Shown: piece after piece, positions 44,018-52,725 of the stretch | Position numbering within the stretch: the stretch's first letter is position 1 | Layout of the letters: every line of letters starts with the position of its first letter | Assembly (NCBI RefSeq): GCF_000403785.1 | Contig: NZ_APHJ01000030.1 | Span: 19,935-83,934 of the forward strand | From: Gillisia sp. CAL575 | GTDB lineage: Bacteria > Bacteroidota > Bacteroidia > Flavobacteriales > Flavobacteriaceae | DNA: 64,000 nucleotides | Direction of reading: 5' to 3' | Translations under genes and position numbers: made by a program | The notes under the pieces: model-generated | Seen by the model: the letters and a program-made list of their open reading frames with translations, nothing else | Told to the model about the DNA's origin: nothing | Databases searched by the model: none

Positions 44018-44198
44018 AATAATTAGAGATCTCTGCAAACCATTTAAAAAGTAATCGGGAAGGATTTGTGTATGCAGAAGCATCAGCCATACATTAAGGA
44101 AAAACAACACAGCTTTGGGAAATAAAGATCACAGATAAACAGGATAATCTTAATTCTTTAGTAAAATTAACGACCATCGCGTTGCTTAAAAAAAGTTA
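44018..44198 (+). pseudogene. Decayed 3' fragment of the thioesterase gene (duplicate)
   Basis: From about 44023 the sequence matches 40922-41099 of the intact thioesterase gene: AGAGATCTCTGCAAACCATT, CGGGAAGGATTTGTGTATGC, ACACAGCTTTGGGAAATAAA and TTAGTAAAATTAACGACCAT are shared. It carries substitutions and an indel (CATTAAGGAAAA for CATAAGGGTAAAA) that creates a stop. The 5' half of the gene is missing, although a piece of its upstream region seems to remain at 43899-43929. Its end still overlaps the start of intact menF by the TAATG junction. Confidence 0.9.
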
Positions 44199-45332
44199 AT
44201 GAGTTCAGAAGAATTTTTCAAATTATTAGACAATAGGATCGAAGCTGAAACTCCGCTGGTGTGTTATAGGCTTCCAGGAAAGGAGAGCATACAACTGTTG
44301 TCCCAAACTTCAAAAGAATCTTATAGAATTAAGGATTTTTCTGAAAGCGGATTCATCTTTGCACCTTTTGAAAATTGCCAAAATCCCCTCTTCATTCCTG
44401 AAAAGGGAAGTGATAAATCTGTTTTGCCTTTTTTTGATAGTATACTTACACATTTAGATTCTACTGAAAACCTTTCAACGGATTTAAATTTTAACGCGAA
44501 ATCAGCTCATATAAAATTAGTAGAGCAAGGCATTGAAACAATTCAAAAAACAGAGCTGAAAAAAGTGGTGCTTTCCAGAAAAGAACTTCAGAATGTTAGT
44601 ATTTCATCTCTTGAAATCTTTCAGAACCTTCTTTCACTATACCCAAATACCTTTGTTTATATATGGAGCCATCCAGAAACTGGAGTTTGGATTGGGGCAA
44701 CTCCTGAAACTTTATTAAAAACTGAACGGACTAAGTTCAGCACCATGGCACTTGCGGGAACGAGAAAACTTCAGAATTTTCCTGAAGATAATTGGACTCA
44801 GAAAGAAGTAGTGGAGCAGCAAATTGTAACCGATTCTATTGTTTCAAAATTGAAAGAATTAGGATATACTGAAGAATTATTGAAGGTTTCAGATACTTAT
44901 ACTAGTGAGGCTGGAAGTTTACTTCATTTAAGAACGGATATTTCAGGTATTATTAAAAACACAACTGCTGAAATTGGAGATATTATAAAAGCCTTGCATC
45001 CAACTCCTGCAATTTGCGGATTGCCTAGCAAGAACGCTTATAATTTTATTATTGATTATGAAGACTACAATAGGGAGTTTTATACAGGATATTTAGGCTT
45101 ATTAAATATGACAATCGAGGTAAAGCGAAGCAGTAGAACCCGAAATCAGGAAAATCAGGCGTATTCCAGTATTAGAAAAGACTCTTTCATATTTGTAAAT
45201 TTGCGTTGCTTGAAATTCAAAGATGGAGAAGTAGCAATATATGTTGGTGGAGGAATAACAAAAGATTCAGACCCTACTTCTGAATGGGAGGAAACTGTAA
45301 ATAAGACCCGCACCATGAAAGCTGCTTTATAA
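44199..45332 (+). CDS. menF: Isochorismate synthase
   Basis: MenF converts chorismate to isochorismate, the first step of menaquinone synthesis. The 377-residue protein has the chorismate-binding signatures KKVVLSRKEL, VWIGATPETLLKTE, MALAGTRKL, a Glu-rich KEVVEQQIVTDSI helix, and the HPTPAICGLP motif. It is intact and 111 bases before menD. Its original upstream partner, the thioesterase, is now represented next to it only by a decayed 3' fragment, so menF must be expressed from the insert side or from a promoter within the relic. Confidence 0.94.
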   Translation: MSSEEFFKLLDNRIEAETPLVCYRLPGKESIQLLSQTSKESYRIKDFSESGFIFAPFENCQNPLFIPEKGSDKSVLPFFDSILTHLDSTENLSTDLNFNAKSAHIKLVEQGIETIQKTELKKVVLSRKELQNVSISSLEIFQNLLSLYPNTFVYIWSHPETGVWIGATPETLLKTERTKFSTMALAGTRKLQNFPEDNWTQKEVVEQQIVTDSIVSKLKELGYTEELLKVSDTYTSEAGSLLHLRTDISGIIKNTTAEIGDIIKALHPTPAICGLPSKNAYNFIIDYEDYNREFYTGYLGLLNMTIEVKRSSRTRNQENQAYSSIRKDSFIFVNLRCLKFKDGEVAIYVGGGITKDSDPTSEWEETVNKTRTMKAAL

Positions 45333-45442
45333 ATAGCTAATTTGAAGGAATAGTAGTTAAAAATTGTAATTTTGAGTTTGATAGGATTACATAGTAAAGT
45401 TTTGATTATCCAATCATCTTGAACTTCATTTAAATTGTTATA

Positions 45443-47176
45443 GTGAAATACTCCAAAATACCAGTTGCTCAATCCATTGTAGCTTTATGTGTTGCAAAAA
45501 ATATCAAACATGTGGTGATATCTCCTGGCTCCCGAAATGCACCTTTAACCATTGGTTTTACTAATCATCCAGAAATTGAAGCTTATAGTATTGTAGATGA
45601 GCGTTGTGCTGCATTTTTTGCGTTAGGTATTGCCCAGCAGATCAAGCAACCGGTTGCCGTTGTGTGTACTTCTGGTTCTGCCTTATTAAATTATTATCCT
45701 GCAATTTCCGAAGCTTTTTATAGTGATATTCCATTAGTAGTGATCTCTGCAGACAGACCTATAGAAAGAGTCGATATTGGGGACGGACAAACAATTCGTC
45801 AGAAGAATGTTTTCGAAAATCATATTTTGTATTCTGCCAATCTTTATTCTGAATTGGTTTTAGAAAATGAAGCTGTAGATAAAAAACTGCTTCAGAAACA
45901 ATTTGAAAGCAGGCGCCATAATGAACGAGAGATCAATTTAGCTTTAAATAATGCTATAGAGAATAACGGACCGGTACACATAAACGTGCCATTTTATGAG
46001 CCATTGTATTCTGTAGAAAAGAATAAGATAACAGATCCAGTTCAAATTCTTCCAGATCTTAGCTTAAGGGAATATTCTAAATTGGAGATGCAGCCATATT
46101 TAGATTTTTGGAATAATGCGAAGCGTAAAATGATTATTGTAGGAGTGATGCCTCCAAATAGTGTAGAACAACAATATTTAGATCTATTAGCTAAAGATCC
46201 TACGGTTCTTATTTTTACTGAAACCACTTCTAATATTCAACATCCAGAATTCTTTACAAGAATAGATACCTTGATTGGTCCCATAGAGAAGTCTGAAGAT
46301 GCTAATGAGCAATTTGTTGCATTACAGCCTGATATTCTACTGACTTTTGGAGGAATGATCGTTTCGAAAAAGATCAAATCATTCTTAAGAGACTATCAGC
46401 CACAACAACACTGGCATATAGATCCGAAAAAAGCATATAATACCTTCTTTTGTTTGAATAAACATTTTGAAACTTCTGTAAATTCTTTCTTTAAGAAATT
46501 CTTGCCAGAAACAGTTTCAGTAAAAAGTGATTATGCAACGCATTGGAAAAAGATAAATGAACACCGGGAACATCGCCATGAAGTCTATGTAAATAAAATC
46601 CCTTATTCGGACTTCAAAGCTATGCAATCTATAGTTCCAGCAGTTCCTGAGAATTATAATGTGCAGTTAGGTAATAGTTCCACCGTACGTTATGCTCAGC
46701 TTTTTAAATGGGACCCCTCGCAATCTATATTTTGTAATCGCGGTACCAGCGGAATAGATGGCAGTGTTTCTACAGCAGTGGGTGCTGCTTTGGTAAAAAA
46801 TGAACCAACATTGCTTATCTGTGGAGACCTTAGTTTCATCTATGATAGTAATGGCCTTTGGAACAATTATATTCCTGTAAATTTCAGAATTATAGTTATT
46901 AATAATTCTGGTGGGGGGATCTTCAGGATACTTCCCGGGAATAAGAACACCGAAAATTTTGATACTTATTTTGAAACAATCCATGATCTTAATGCGAAAG
47001 CGCTATGTGAAATGTATAGTTTTGAATATGCTCGCGCTCAGAATTCAGATGAAGTGAATTCCGAATTAGAGGAATTCTTTGCGCCTTCGGATAAACCAAA
47101 ATTATTGGAAATCATGACTCCAAGAGCTTTGAATGATGGGGTCTTGTTGGAATATTTCGATTTTATAAAATCTTAA
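45443..47176 (+). CDS. menD: SEPHCHC synthase (menaquinone biosynthesis)
   Basis: MenD is a thiamine-diphosphate enzyme that adds a succinic semialdehyde unit from 2-oxoglutarate to isochorismate. The 577-residue protein has the N-terminal VISPGSRNAPLTIG and VDERCAAFFALGIAQ motifs, including the activating glutamate, CTSGSALLNYYPAI, and the C-terminal ThDP-binding region (CGDLSFIYDSNGLW). The start is a GTG at 45443. It is the second menaquinone gene on this strand. Confidence 0.96.
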   Translation: MKYSKIPVAQSIVALCVAKNIKHVVISPGSRNAPLTIGFTNHPEIEAYSIVDERCAAFFALGIAQQIKQPVAVVCTSGSALLNYYPAISEAFYSDIPLVVISADRPIERVDIGDGQTIRQKNVFENHILYSANLYSELVLENEAVDKKLLQKQFESRRHNEREINLALNNAIENNGPVHINVPFYEPLYSVEKNKITDPVQILPDLSLREYSKLEMQPYLDFWNNAKRKMIIVGVMPPNSVEQQYLDLLAKDPTVLIFTETTSNIQHPEFFTRIDTLIGPIEKSEDANEQFVALQPDILLTFGGMIVSKKIKSFLRDYQPQQHWHIDPKKAYNTFFCLNKHFETSVNSFFKKFLPETVSVKSDYATHWKKINEHREHRHEVYVNKIPYSDFKAMQSIVPAVPENYNVQLGNSSTVRYAQLFKWDPSQSIFCNRGTSGIDGSVSTAVGAALVKNEPTLLICGDLSFIYDSNGLWNNYIPVNFRIIVINNSGGGIFRILPGNKNTENFDTYFETIHDLNAKALCEMYSFEYARAQNSDEVNSELEEFFAPSDKPKLLEIMTPRALNDGVLLEYFDFIKS

Positions 47177-47260
47177 TTCCGAGGAAATTATTATTCAAAA
47201 TTTGACGCCTCTCGGATCTAAATATTTAAGATTTCAAGGAGTTTATAAAGGAATAGGATT

Positions 47261-47293
47261 TTGAGTTTTCCCATAAAATATAAAGTATCTTTG
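47261..47293 (+). promoter_or_regulatory. Promoter of the S1-domain protein gene
   Basis: TTG (47261-47263) and a perfect TATCTTTG -7 element (47286-47293) are 22 bases apart, placing the start of transcription near 47300, 11 bases before the ATG. Confidence 0.65.
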
Positions 47294-47310
47294 CATTTTA
47301 AATTTCAGTT

Positions 47311-48147
47311 ATGCTTAATATAGGACAATACCATACACTAATAATAGATCGTGATACCGAACCGGGATTATTTTTAACCGGATCTGGAGATGATGAGGTG
47401 TTATTACCAAATAAATACAAACCAGAATCTTTCAATATAGGTGATGAAATAGACGTTTTTGTTTATTTAGACCATTCTGAACGGCCGGTTGCAACCACGC
47501 TGCACCCATATGTGAAATTGGATGAATTTGCTTATTTGAAATGTGTAGAGGTATCTGATATTGGAGCATTTTTGGACTGGGGATTAGAAAAACATCTTTT
47601 TGTGCCTTATCGTGAAATGGCATCTAAAATGCGTAAAGACAGTTGGTATCTTGTTTTCTGTTATTTAGATGAAGATACAGGTAGGCTTGTTGCGTCCAGT
47701 AAGACCAATGCGTTCATGGACAATTCAGAGATCACCGTAGAGCCATATGAAGAAGTGGATATCATAGTAGTGAATCCCACAGATCTTGGTGTAAATGTGA
47801 TTGTAAATGAATTACACCAAGGACTAATTTATAAAGATGATATCTTTCAGGATCTAAATCCTGGAGATCGTTTAAAAGCATGGATCAAGAAAACCAGACC
47901 AGATGGTAAATTGGATGTTACTCTTCAACGTCCAGGTTATAGAAGTATAGAACCTAATGCACAAAGTATCTTAAACGAGATCTCTTTAAAAGGTGGGCAT
48001 TTAAAACTTACAGATAAATCTGATCCTACCGAAATTCAGCGTGTTTTACAAATGAGTAAAAAGAGTTTTAAAAAGGCTATCGGAACTTTGTATAAGCAAC
48101 GAATGATCGAAATAAAAGATGACGGAATCTATCTTAAGGACGATTAA
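47311..48147 (+). CDS. S1 RNA-binding protein, CvfB family
   Basis: The 278-residue protein resembles CvfB/YitL: three OB-fold S1-type domains (about 4-60, 68-135 and 145-205; for example VSDIGAFLDWGLEKHLFVP) followed by a C-terminal winged helix (about 220-278, DPTEIQRVLQMSKKSFKKAIGTLYKQ). It probably binds RNA in the cytoplasm and affects gene expression. It has its own good promoter between menD and the next genes and has no metabolic link to menaquinone that I can see. Confidence 0.9.
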   Translation: MLNIGQYHTLIIDRDTEPGLFLTGSGDDEVLLPNKYKPESFNIGDEIDVFVYLDHSERPVATTLHPYVKLDEFAYLKCVEVSDIGAFLDWGLEKHLFVPYREMASKMRKDSWYLVFCYLDEDTGRLVASSKTNAFMDNSEITVEPYEEVDIIVVNPTDLGVNVIVNELHQGLIYKDDIFQDLNPGDRLKAWIKKTRPDGKLDVTLQRPGYRSIEPNAQSILNEISLKGGHLKLTDKSDPTEIQRVLQMSKKSFKKAIGTLYKQRMIEIKDDGIYLKDD

Positions 48148-48271
48148 TTAGATGATTCGATTATCGAGAGGGGATTTCTCATCCGATTGTTCTCAAGATA
48201 TATTGAATTCTTGAAAATTGTTTTCACTTCCGAGTCTTTGGAAAATAACTCGTGAGCATGCCCAAGGATTC

Positions 48272-48757
48272 TTAATACCTTCTATAAAAGGGAGAATATC
48301 TACTGTAATAAATTGGCCTTGTAGTTTCTGAAGCATCTTTATAAACCGTATTGCGCGTTCCAGTTCTTGGGAAAGACGGATTGAAATTTTGGTTAAAATA
48401 TCTGGCATCAGTTTCTCTTGGATTTGCCGAGAAACTAACTGAAGCCTTTTTTTGAGTGAGCTGAACAGGTGGAGCAAGTTCTACATAACTATTATATCTC
48501 ATTTGTTCTTCCTCTCGCATTATTTCAGAAATATTTATCTGAATAGGCTCATCTTTAACATCAAAATTCACGGTTCGAATCCTGAATTTTCCAACATATG
48601 GATTTTCGGGAGCAAGTATAGATAAAGAAGGTGTAATCTCTGTGCGTTGTATTATAAAATCGTCGGGCGAATTTAATACAGGGATCTCTTGGGCAGTGCC
48701 ATAAGCCGTAGAAATTAATAACATTATAAGTATTCCTAAGAATTTCATCATTTTCAT
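48272..48757 (-). CDS. Secreted protein of unknown function
   Basis: The 161-residue product has a signal peptide (about 1-22, FLGILIMLLISTAYGTAQ) and a mature part of about 139 residues with beta-strand-like segments and a tail rich in Arg, Tyr and Asn (YYSRYSPFYRRY). No family is recognised. It is convergent with the S1-domain gene and divergent from the DUF2059-like gene. A different-frame ORF on the same strand at 48193-48477 overlaps its 3' part and is taken as a shadow. Confidence 0.65.
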   Translation of the reverse strand: MKMMKFLGILIMLLISTAYGTAQEIPVLNSPDDFIIQRTEITPSLSILAPENPYVGKFRIRTVNFDVKDEPIQINISEIMREEEQMRYNSYVELAPPVQLTQKKASVSFSANPRETDARYFNQNFNPSFPRTGTRNTVYKDASETTRPIYYSRYSPFYRRY

Positions 48758-48965
48758 TTAATCCCTCATCGAGGGTTTTATAATTATGGCTTGCATCGAT
48801 TACTTAAATGTTTTTCAATTTATGCCTCGAAAACATGCCTACAGGTTATTGATTCTAAAGGTATCAAGAATTGTGCAATAGCTAAATTTTGAAGTAATTT
48901 CTTTATATATTTTTTTGGTGTGCTTAAATACTTCAGTTTATAATTTTATAACAGCTAAATAATTC

Positions 48966-48973
48966 TATTTTTG
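48966..48973 (+). promoter_or_regulatory. -7 element upstream of the DUF2059-like gene
   Basis: TATTTTTG is a perfect match to TAnnTTTG, 22 bases before the ATG at 48995. No clear TTG is found at the -33 position. It overlaps the TTG at 48971, which therefore is not a start codon. Confidence 0.5.
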
Positions 48974-48994
48974 GATTTCAAAAAAAACTTAATT

Positions 48995-49396
48995 ATGAAA
49001 AACACATTTTACGCATTCGTATTTTTATTAGTTGGATACTCAGGTTTTGCACAAGAATCAGCATACAAGGCTAAAGCCGTTCAGTTGATAGAAATAAATT
49101 CTGGTGCAACATTCGATGTAATGCTAAAGCCAATAGTTGGAATGGTTGCTGAAGAAAGCCGTGATGCTTTTAAAGCGGAAGTTAAAGAAAGTATGAAAGG
49201 TTTATTTGATAAGCTTGCCGTAGTTTATATGGAGAGTTTTACTGAAGCTGAATTAGAAGAAATTCTTGCTTTTTATGCAACTCCTGTAGGTCAAAAAATG
49301 ACTGCAGAATTACCTGTAATTACTGAAAAGTCTATGCAAATTGGTCAACAATGGGGTATGCAATTACAACCATTAATGGCTAAGTACTCTAATTAG
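48995..49396 (+). CDS. Secreted DUF2059-like protein
   Basis: The 133-residue product has a signal peptide (about 1-19, TFYAFVFLLVGYSGFAQE) and an all-helical mature domain. The segment YMESFTEAELEEILAFYATPVGQKM is the typical DUF2059 signature. The domain is common in periplasmic proteins of Gram-negative bacteria, and its function is not known. The start at 48995 is preferred over a TTG at 48971, which lies inside the -7 element. A strong terminator follows the gene. Confidence 0.85.
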   Translation: MKNTFYAFVFLLVGYSGFAQESAYKAKAVQLIEINSGATFDVMLKPIVGMVAEESRDAFKAEVKESMKGLFDKLAVVYMESFTEAELEEILAFYATPVGQKMTAELPVITEKSMQIGQQWGMQLQPLMAKYSN

Positions 49397-49413
49397 GGAT
49401 TAGCTCACATTAT

Positions 49414-49448
49414 AAAAAAGCCTGAGATGAAAATCTCGGGCTTTTTTA
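49414..49448 (+). terminator. Rho-independent terminator after the DUF2059-like gene
   Basis: AAAAAGCCTGAGAT pairs with ATCTCGGGCTTTTT (one T-G pair) around a GAAA tetraloop, followed by T. It lies 18 bases after the stop. Confidence 0.92.
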
Positions 49449-49531
49449 TTTTCAAGGCTATTTAAAATTCTTCTTTGTCTAATATTATGTACAGTTTTGT
49501 AAAAGCTCTATTTTTATAAAAAATTAAAAAG

Positions 49532-50371
49532 ATGAGCAAGATAGAGTGGAAGTCTGCTAAAACATACGAAGACATAACTTACAGAAAAGCAAATGGCGTT
49601 GCCAGAATAGCTTTTAATAGGCCAGACATACGCAATGCGTTCAGGCCAAAGACTACGAGTGAATTATACGATGCGTTTTACGATGCTCAAGAAGACACCT
49701 CTATTGGGGTGGTTTTACTTTCTGCAGAAGGACCTTCCTCTAAAGATGGCGTATATTCCTTTTGTAGTGGGGGAGATCAAAAAGCAAGAGGCCATCAAGG
49801 CTATGTAGGAGAAGATGGAATGCATAGACTTAATATTCTTGAAGTTCAACGTCTAATTCGATTTATGCCAAAAGTGGTGATTGCTGTTGTACCAGGTTGG
49901 GCAGTAGGAGGAGGTCATAGTTTACACGTGGTGTGCGATATGACTCTTGCTAGTAAAGAACATGCAATTTTCAAACAAACAGATGCAGACGTAACTAGTT
50001 TTGATGGTGGCTATGGGTCAGCATATCTAGCCAAGATGGTAGGACAAAAACGCGCCAGAGAGATCTTCTTTTTAGGTAGAAATTATTCGGCTCAAGAGGC
50101 TTTTGAAATGGGGATGGTAAATGCTGTTATTTCACATGCAGATCTCGAAAACACCGCTTACGAATGGGCACAAGAAATTTTGGAGAAATCTCCAACTTCT
50201 ATTAAAATGTTGAAGTTTGCCATGAATCTTACAGATGATGGAATGGTTGGGCAGCAAGTTTTTGCTGGAGAAGCTACCAGACTTGCTTATATGACAGACG
50301 AAGCAAAAGAAGGAAGAGATGCTTTTTTAGAAAAACGTAAGCCTAATTTTGAGAAAAAATGGCTTCCGTAA
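49532..50371 (+). CDS. menB: 1,4-dihydroxy-2-naphthoyl-CoA synthase
   Basis: MenB closes the second ring of naphthoate from succinylbenzoyl-CoA. The 279-residue crotonase-fold protein has the MenB marks FCSGGDQKARGHQGYVGEDG and GWAVGGGHSLHVVCDMTLAS, and the C-terminal motif RDAFLEKRKPNFEKKW. Its TAA stop shares a base with the ATG of the downstream PH-domain gene, so the two are coupled. menC, menE and menA are not in this window. Confidence 0.96.
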   Translation: MSKIEWKSAKTYEDITYRKANGVARIAFNRPDIRNAFRPKTTSELYDAFYDAQEDTSIGVVLLSAEGPSSKDGVYSFCSGGDQKARGHQGYVGEDGMHRLNILEVQRLIRFMPKVVIAVVPGWAVGGGHSLHVVCDMTLASKEHAIFKQTDADVTSFDGGYGSAYLAKMVGQKRAREIFFLGRNYSAQEAFEMGMVNAVISHADLENTAYEWAQEILEKSPTSIKMLKFAMNLTDDGMVGQQVFAGEATRLAYMTDEAKEGRDAFLEKRKPNFEKKWLP

Positions 50372-50886
50372 TGGAAAATTTCACCAATAATTCAATTGAT
50401 ATTGATACACTGCCGAAATATGAAGAAGTCTCATTCCAATCAATTTCAAAGGCATATCTTATTAAAGCCAGTATTCTAAACCTTGTGTTTTTATGTTTGG
50501 CTGTGATAGGTTGGGTTGTTTTGTTCTATTTCGAATTAAACCAGTTACAATTGAATCTATTTCTTGTTGGGGTTGTTTTATACTTCGGTTTCAAATTTTG
50601 GAACATTATACAATTACAGAAGAATTATGGATTTGCCTTAAGGGAAAAGGATATTTTATATAGAAGGGGTTATCTAGTGAATAAAACTACGGTAGTTCCC
50701 TTTAATAGAATTCAGCATGTCTCAATTACGCGTGATGTTCTGGACAAGATGTTTAAGATCTCTAGTCTTAAAATATATACTGCAGGCGGGAGTGGTGGTG
50801 ATATTATAATTCCCGGACTAGCTCCAAACCTTGCTCAAAGGTTAAAAGAGGCTTTAGCCGCAAAGCTTACCACAAATGAAGTCTAA
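50371..50886 (+). CDS. bPH2-domain membrane protein, YdbS-like
   Basis: The 171-residue product has two membrane helices (about 40-60 and 65-83) followed by one bacterial PH domain (about 90-170; RRGYLVNKTTVVPFNRIQHVSITRDVLDK). I chose the ATG at 50371, which overlaps the menB stop (TAATG); an ATG at 50359 would add four residues. The next gene, a larger protein of the same type, starts 11 bases before its end. Such YdbS/YdbT pairs are found in many bacteria, and a role in membrane stress or export of substances is supposed; the function is not established. Confidence 0.85.
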   Translation: MENFTNNSIDIDTLPKYEEVSFQSISKAYLIKASILNLVFLCLAVIGWVVLFYFELNQLQLNLFLVGVVLYFGFKFWNIIQLQKNYGFALREKDILYRRGYLVNKTTVVPFNRIQHVSITRDVLDKMFKISSLKIYTAGGSGGDIIIPGLAPNLAQRLKEALAAKLTTNEV

Positions 50887-52384
50887 TTTATTTGAAGTCC
50901 CGCAAAGACAATCGGAAATTGGAATACTTCTGATTTTTCTTACCAGGGTTTTTAATTTATTAAAAGGATTTTGGGCAATTATTGTATATTTTCTCTTTAC
51001 CGGACCAAGTGTGCAAACCCTTATCTATATTGTTGTGGGCTTGGTTTTGATTTTAATTCTAATTCTTGTTTATAGTTTGGTTTATTATCGCAATTTCCTT
51101 TTTCATATAGATTATGGAAATCAGGAATTTGTGCTACAAGAAGGAGTCTTCAATACTGAAGACATCGCAATCCCTTTTGATAAAATTCAGCAGGTTTATA
51201 TCAAGCGAAATATTCTTCAGCGTTTTTTAAATGTTAACAGTTTTGTTATTGAAACCGCGGGAAGCAAAAAGGAGGAAATAAGTATTAAAGCTATTTCTCA
51301 TGAAAAGGCAAACCAGCTTTTAGCTATTCTAATTGAGGTAAAAGATAAATATTCTGAAAAAATATCAGATTCAGGAAGCACCGAAGATATTTCTAAAAAT
51401 CAATTTTGGTCTCATGAATTGGGTTTTTTGACTTTGTTAAAAATAGGTATTAGCACAAATTATCTGCGAGGATTGGTTTTGATAATCGCTTTTTTCACTA
51501 CGATCTACAACGAAGTAAGAACAGTTTCCGAAGAACATTCAGAAACCATTCAAAATTATTTGAGAGAATTGCCTGGCCCCATGGAATCGGTTTCTATTTT
51601 TATATTAATTGCTGTTGTTGTTTTACTCCTAAGTATCTTAATAACTATTGCTGAAGTTTTTATAAAATATTTCAATCTAAAATTAACTCAAACTAAGGAT
51701 AGTCTTGAGTTGGAAATGGGATTAAATACCAATACTAAAATATCTTTACAGCCACGAAGAGTTCAATTATTACAGGTGATAACAAATCCTGTACAAAAAT
51801 GGCTGAATTTATACGAAGTAAGAATTTCCCTTGCAAATAGTGAAGATGAACTAAAGAAGAGTAAAATTAAAATACCTGGATTGGATAAGGCTACTGTTTC
51901 AAAAGTCAATTCCTTTTTGTATACAGAGCAAACCAGCGATGTTAGTAATATCTTTTCGCCAGATAAGATATTGTTGATCAGACGTTTAATTATAGCATTT
52001 GTTCCTGTTTTGTTAAGTTATTTTGCTGCACTTTATGTAGAAACGATTTCTATTACAGTTTGGCTTTTTCTAGTCGGAATATATGTTGTCATTGCGGTGA
52101 TTTGGCAAGTATTAATGTTTAAATCATTAAAATTGATTATTTCTAATGATTTTGTTTATAAGAAGCATGGAGTATGGAATGAAACAGAAAAGCGTTTTGA
52201 GATGTATAAAACTCAATCTATAAGCATATTTCAACCTTTATGGTATAAAAAGAAGGATCTTATAAATATCATTTTTCATACTGCTGGAGGAGATATTTCA
52301 TTTAGAGCCGTTAGTAAAGATATCCTCCCTTATGTGAATTATATATTCTATAAAATCGAATCGGATCCAAGAAGTTGGATGTAA
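50876..52384 (+). CDS. bPH2-domain membrane protein, YdbT-like
   Basis: The 502-residue product has six or so membrane helices in three pairs (about 20-65, 195-275 and 365-405), each followed by a bPH2 domain (about 70-155, 270-345 and 410-490). The repeated signature is seen in FDKIQQVYIKRNILQRFLNV and in RRVQLLQVITNPVQKWL. It overlaps the YdbS-like gene by 11 bases, so the two proteins probably form a complex in the inner membrane. A hairpin terminator lies 165 bases downstream. Confidence 0.87.
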   Translation: MKSNLFEVPQRQSEIGILLIFLTRVFNLLKGFWAIIVYFLFTGPSVQTLIYIVVGLVLILILILVYSLVYYRNFLFHIDYGNQEFVLQEGVFNTEDIAIPFDKIQQVYIKRNILQRFLNVNSFVIETAGSKKEEISIKAISHEKANQLLAILIEVKDKYSEKISDSGSTEDISKNQFWSHELGFLTLLKIGISTNYLRGLVLIIAFFTTIYNEVRTVSEEHSETIQNYLRELPGPMESVSIFILIAVVVLLLSILITIAEVFIKYFNLKLTQTKDSLELEMGLNTNTKISLQPRRVQLLQVITNPVQKWLNLYEVRISLANSEDELKKSKIKIPGLDKATVSKVNSFLYTEQTSDVSNIFSPDKILLIRRLIIAFVPVLLSYFAALYVETISITVWLFLVGIYVVIAVIWQVLMFKSLKLIISNDFVYKKHGVWNETEKRFEMYKTQSISIFQPLWYKKKDLINIIFHTAGGDISFRAVSKDILPYVNYIFYKIESDPRSWM

Positions 52385-52549
52385 GTTTGAATTGACGGAA
52401 TTATGTTTCTAATTATTTAAATTCGCTTTCTTTCCAATTGTTTTTAAAGGTCCCATCGAGCGCAGTCTAGATGTTTCTTTTTGACCCTTCCATCCTGAAA
52501 GTTTTATAAACGCTAAGGTTACAAAACTCGAAACCTCTTAAACATTAGT

Positions 52550-52580
52550 AATCCCCATTCTAAACTTTAGAACGGGGATT
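52550..52580. terminator. Hairpin terminator after the PH-domain gene pair
   Basis: AATCCCC (52550-52556) pairs with GGGGATT (52574-52580), and TTCTAAA with TTTAGAA inside, with a single A-C mismatch. The flanks are AT-rich, and T runs are weak. It lies in a 341-base convergent gap without ORFs. Confidence 0.65.
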
Positions 52581-52659
52581 ATTATATTATAAATTGTGAT
52601 CCAGATTTTATTAAAGGATCTAACAATATTAATTAAAATGTAAAAAGAAGCTAAAACGA

Positions 52660-52677
52660 TTCCGATAGCTATCGGAA
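52660..52677. repeat. Perfect 18-base palindrome (CCGATAGCTATCGG)
   Basis: TTCCGATAGCTATCGGAA is a perfect palindrome, 48 bases past the stop of the E1 gene in its direction of transcription. CCGATAGCTATCGG palindromes are common between genes in Flavobacteriaceae and may act as terminators. Confidence 0.7.
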
Positions 52678-52725
52678 CGGCTTGACGAAACCAGTATAAG
52701 GTTTTTTAATTTCTACTGAAACTAA

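Noticed and set aside
48193..48477. 94-residue ORF on the minus strand
   Set aside because: It overlaps the secreted protein gene (48272-48757) in another frame and lacks a signal peptide or other support.
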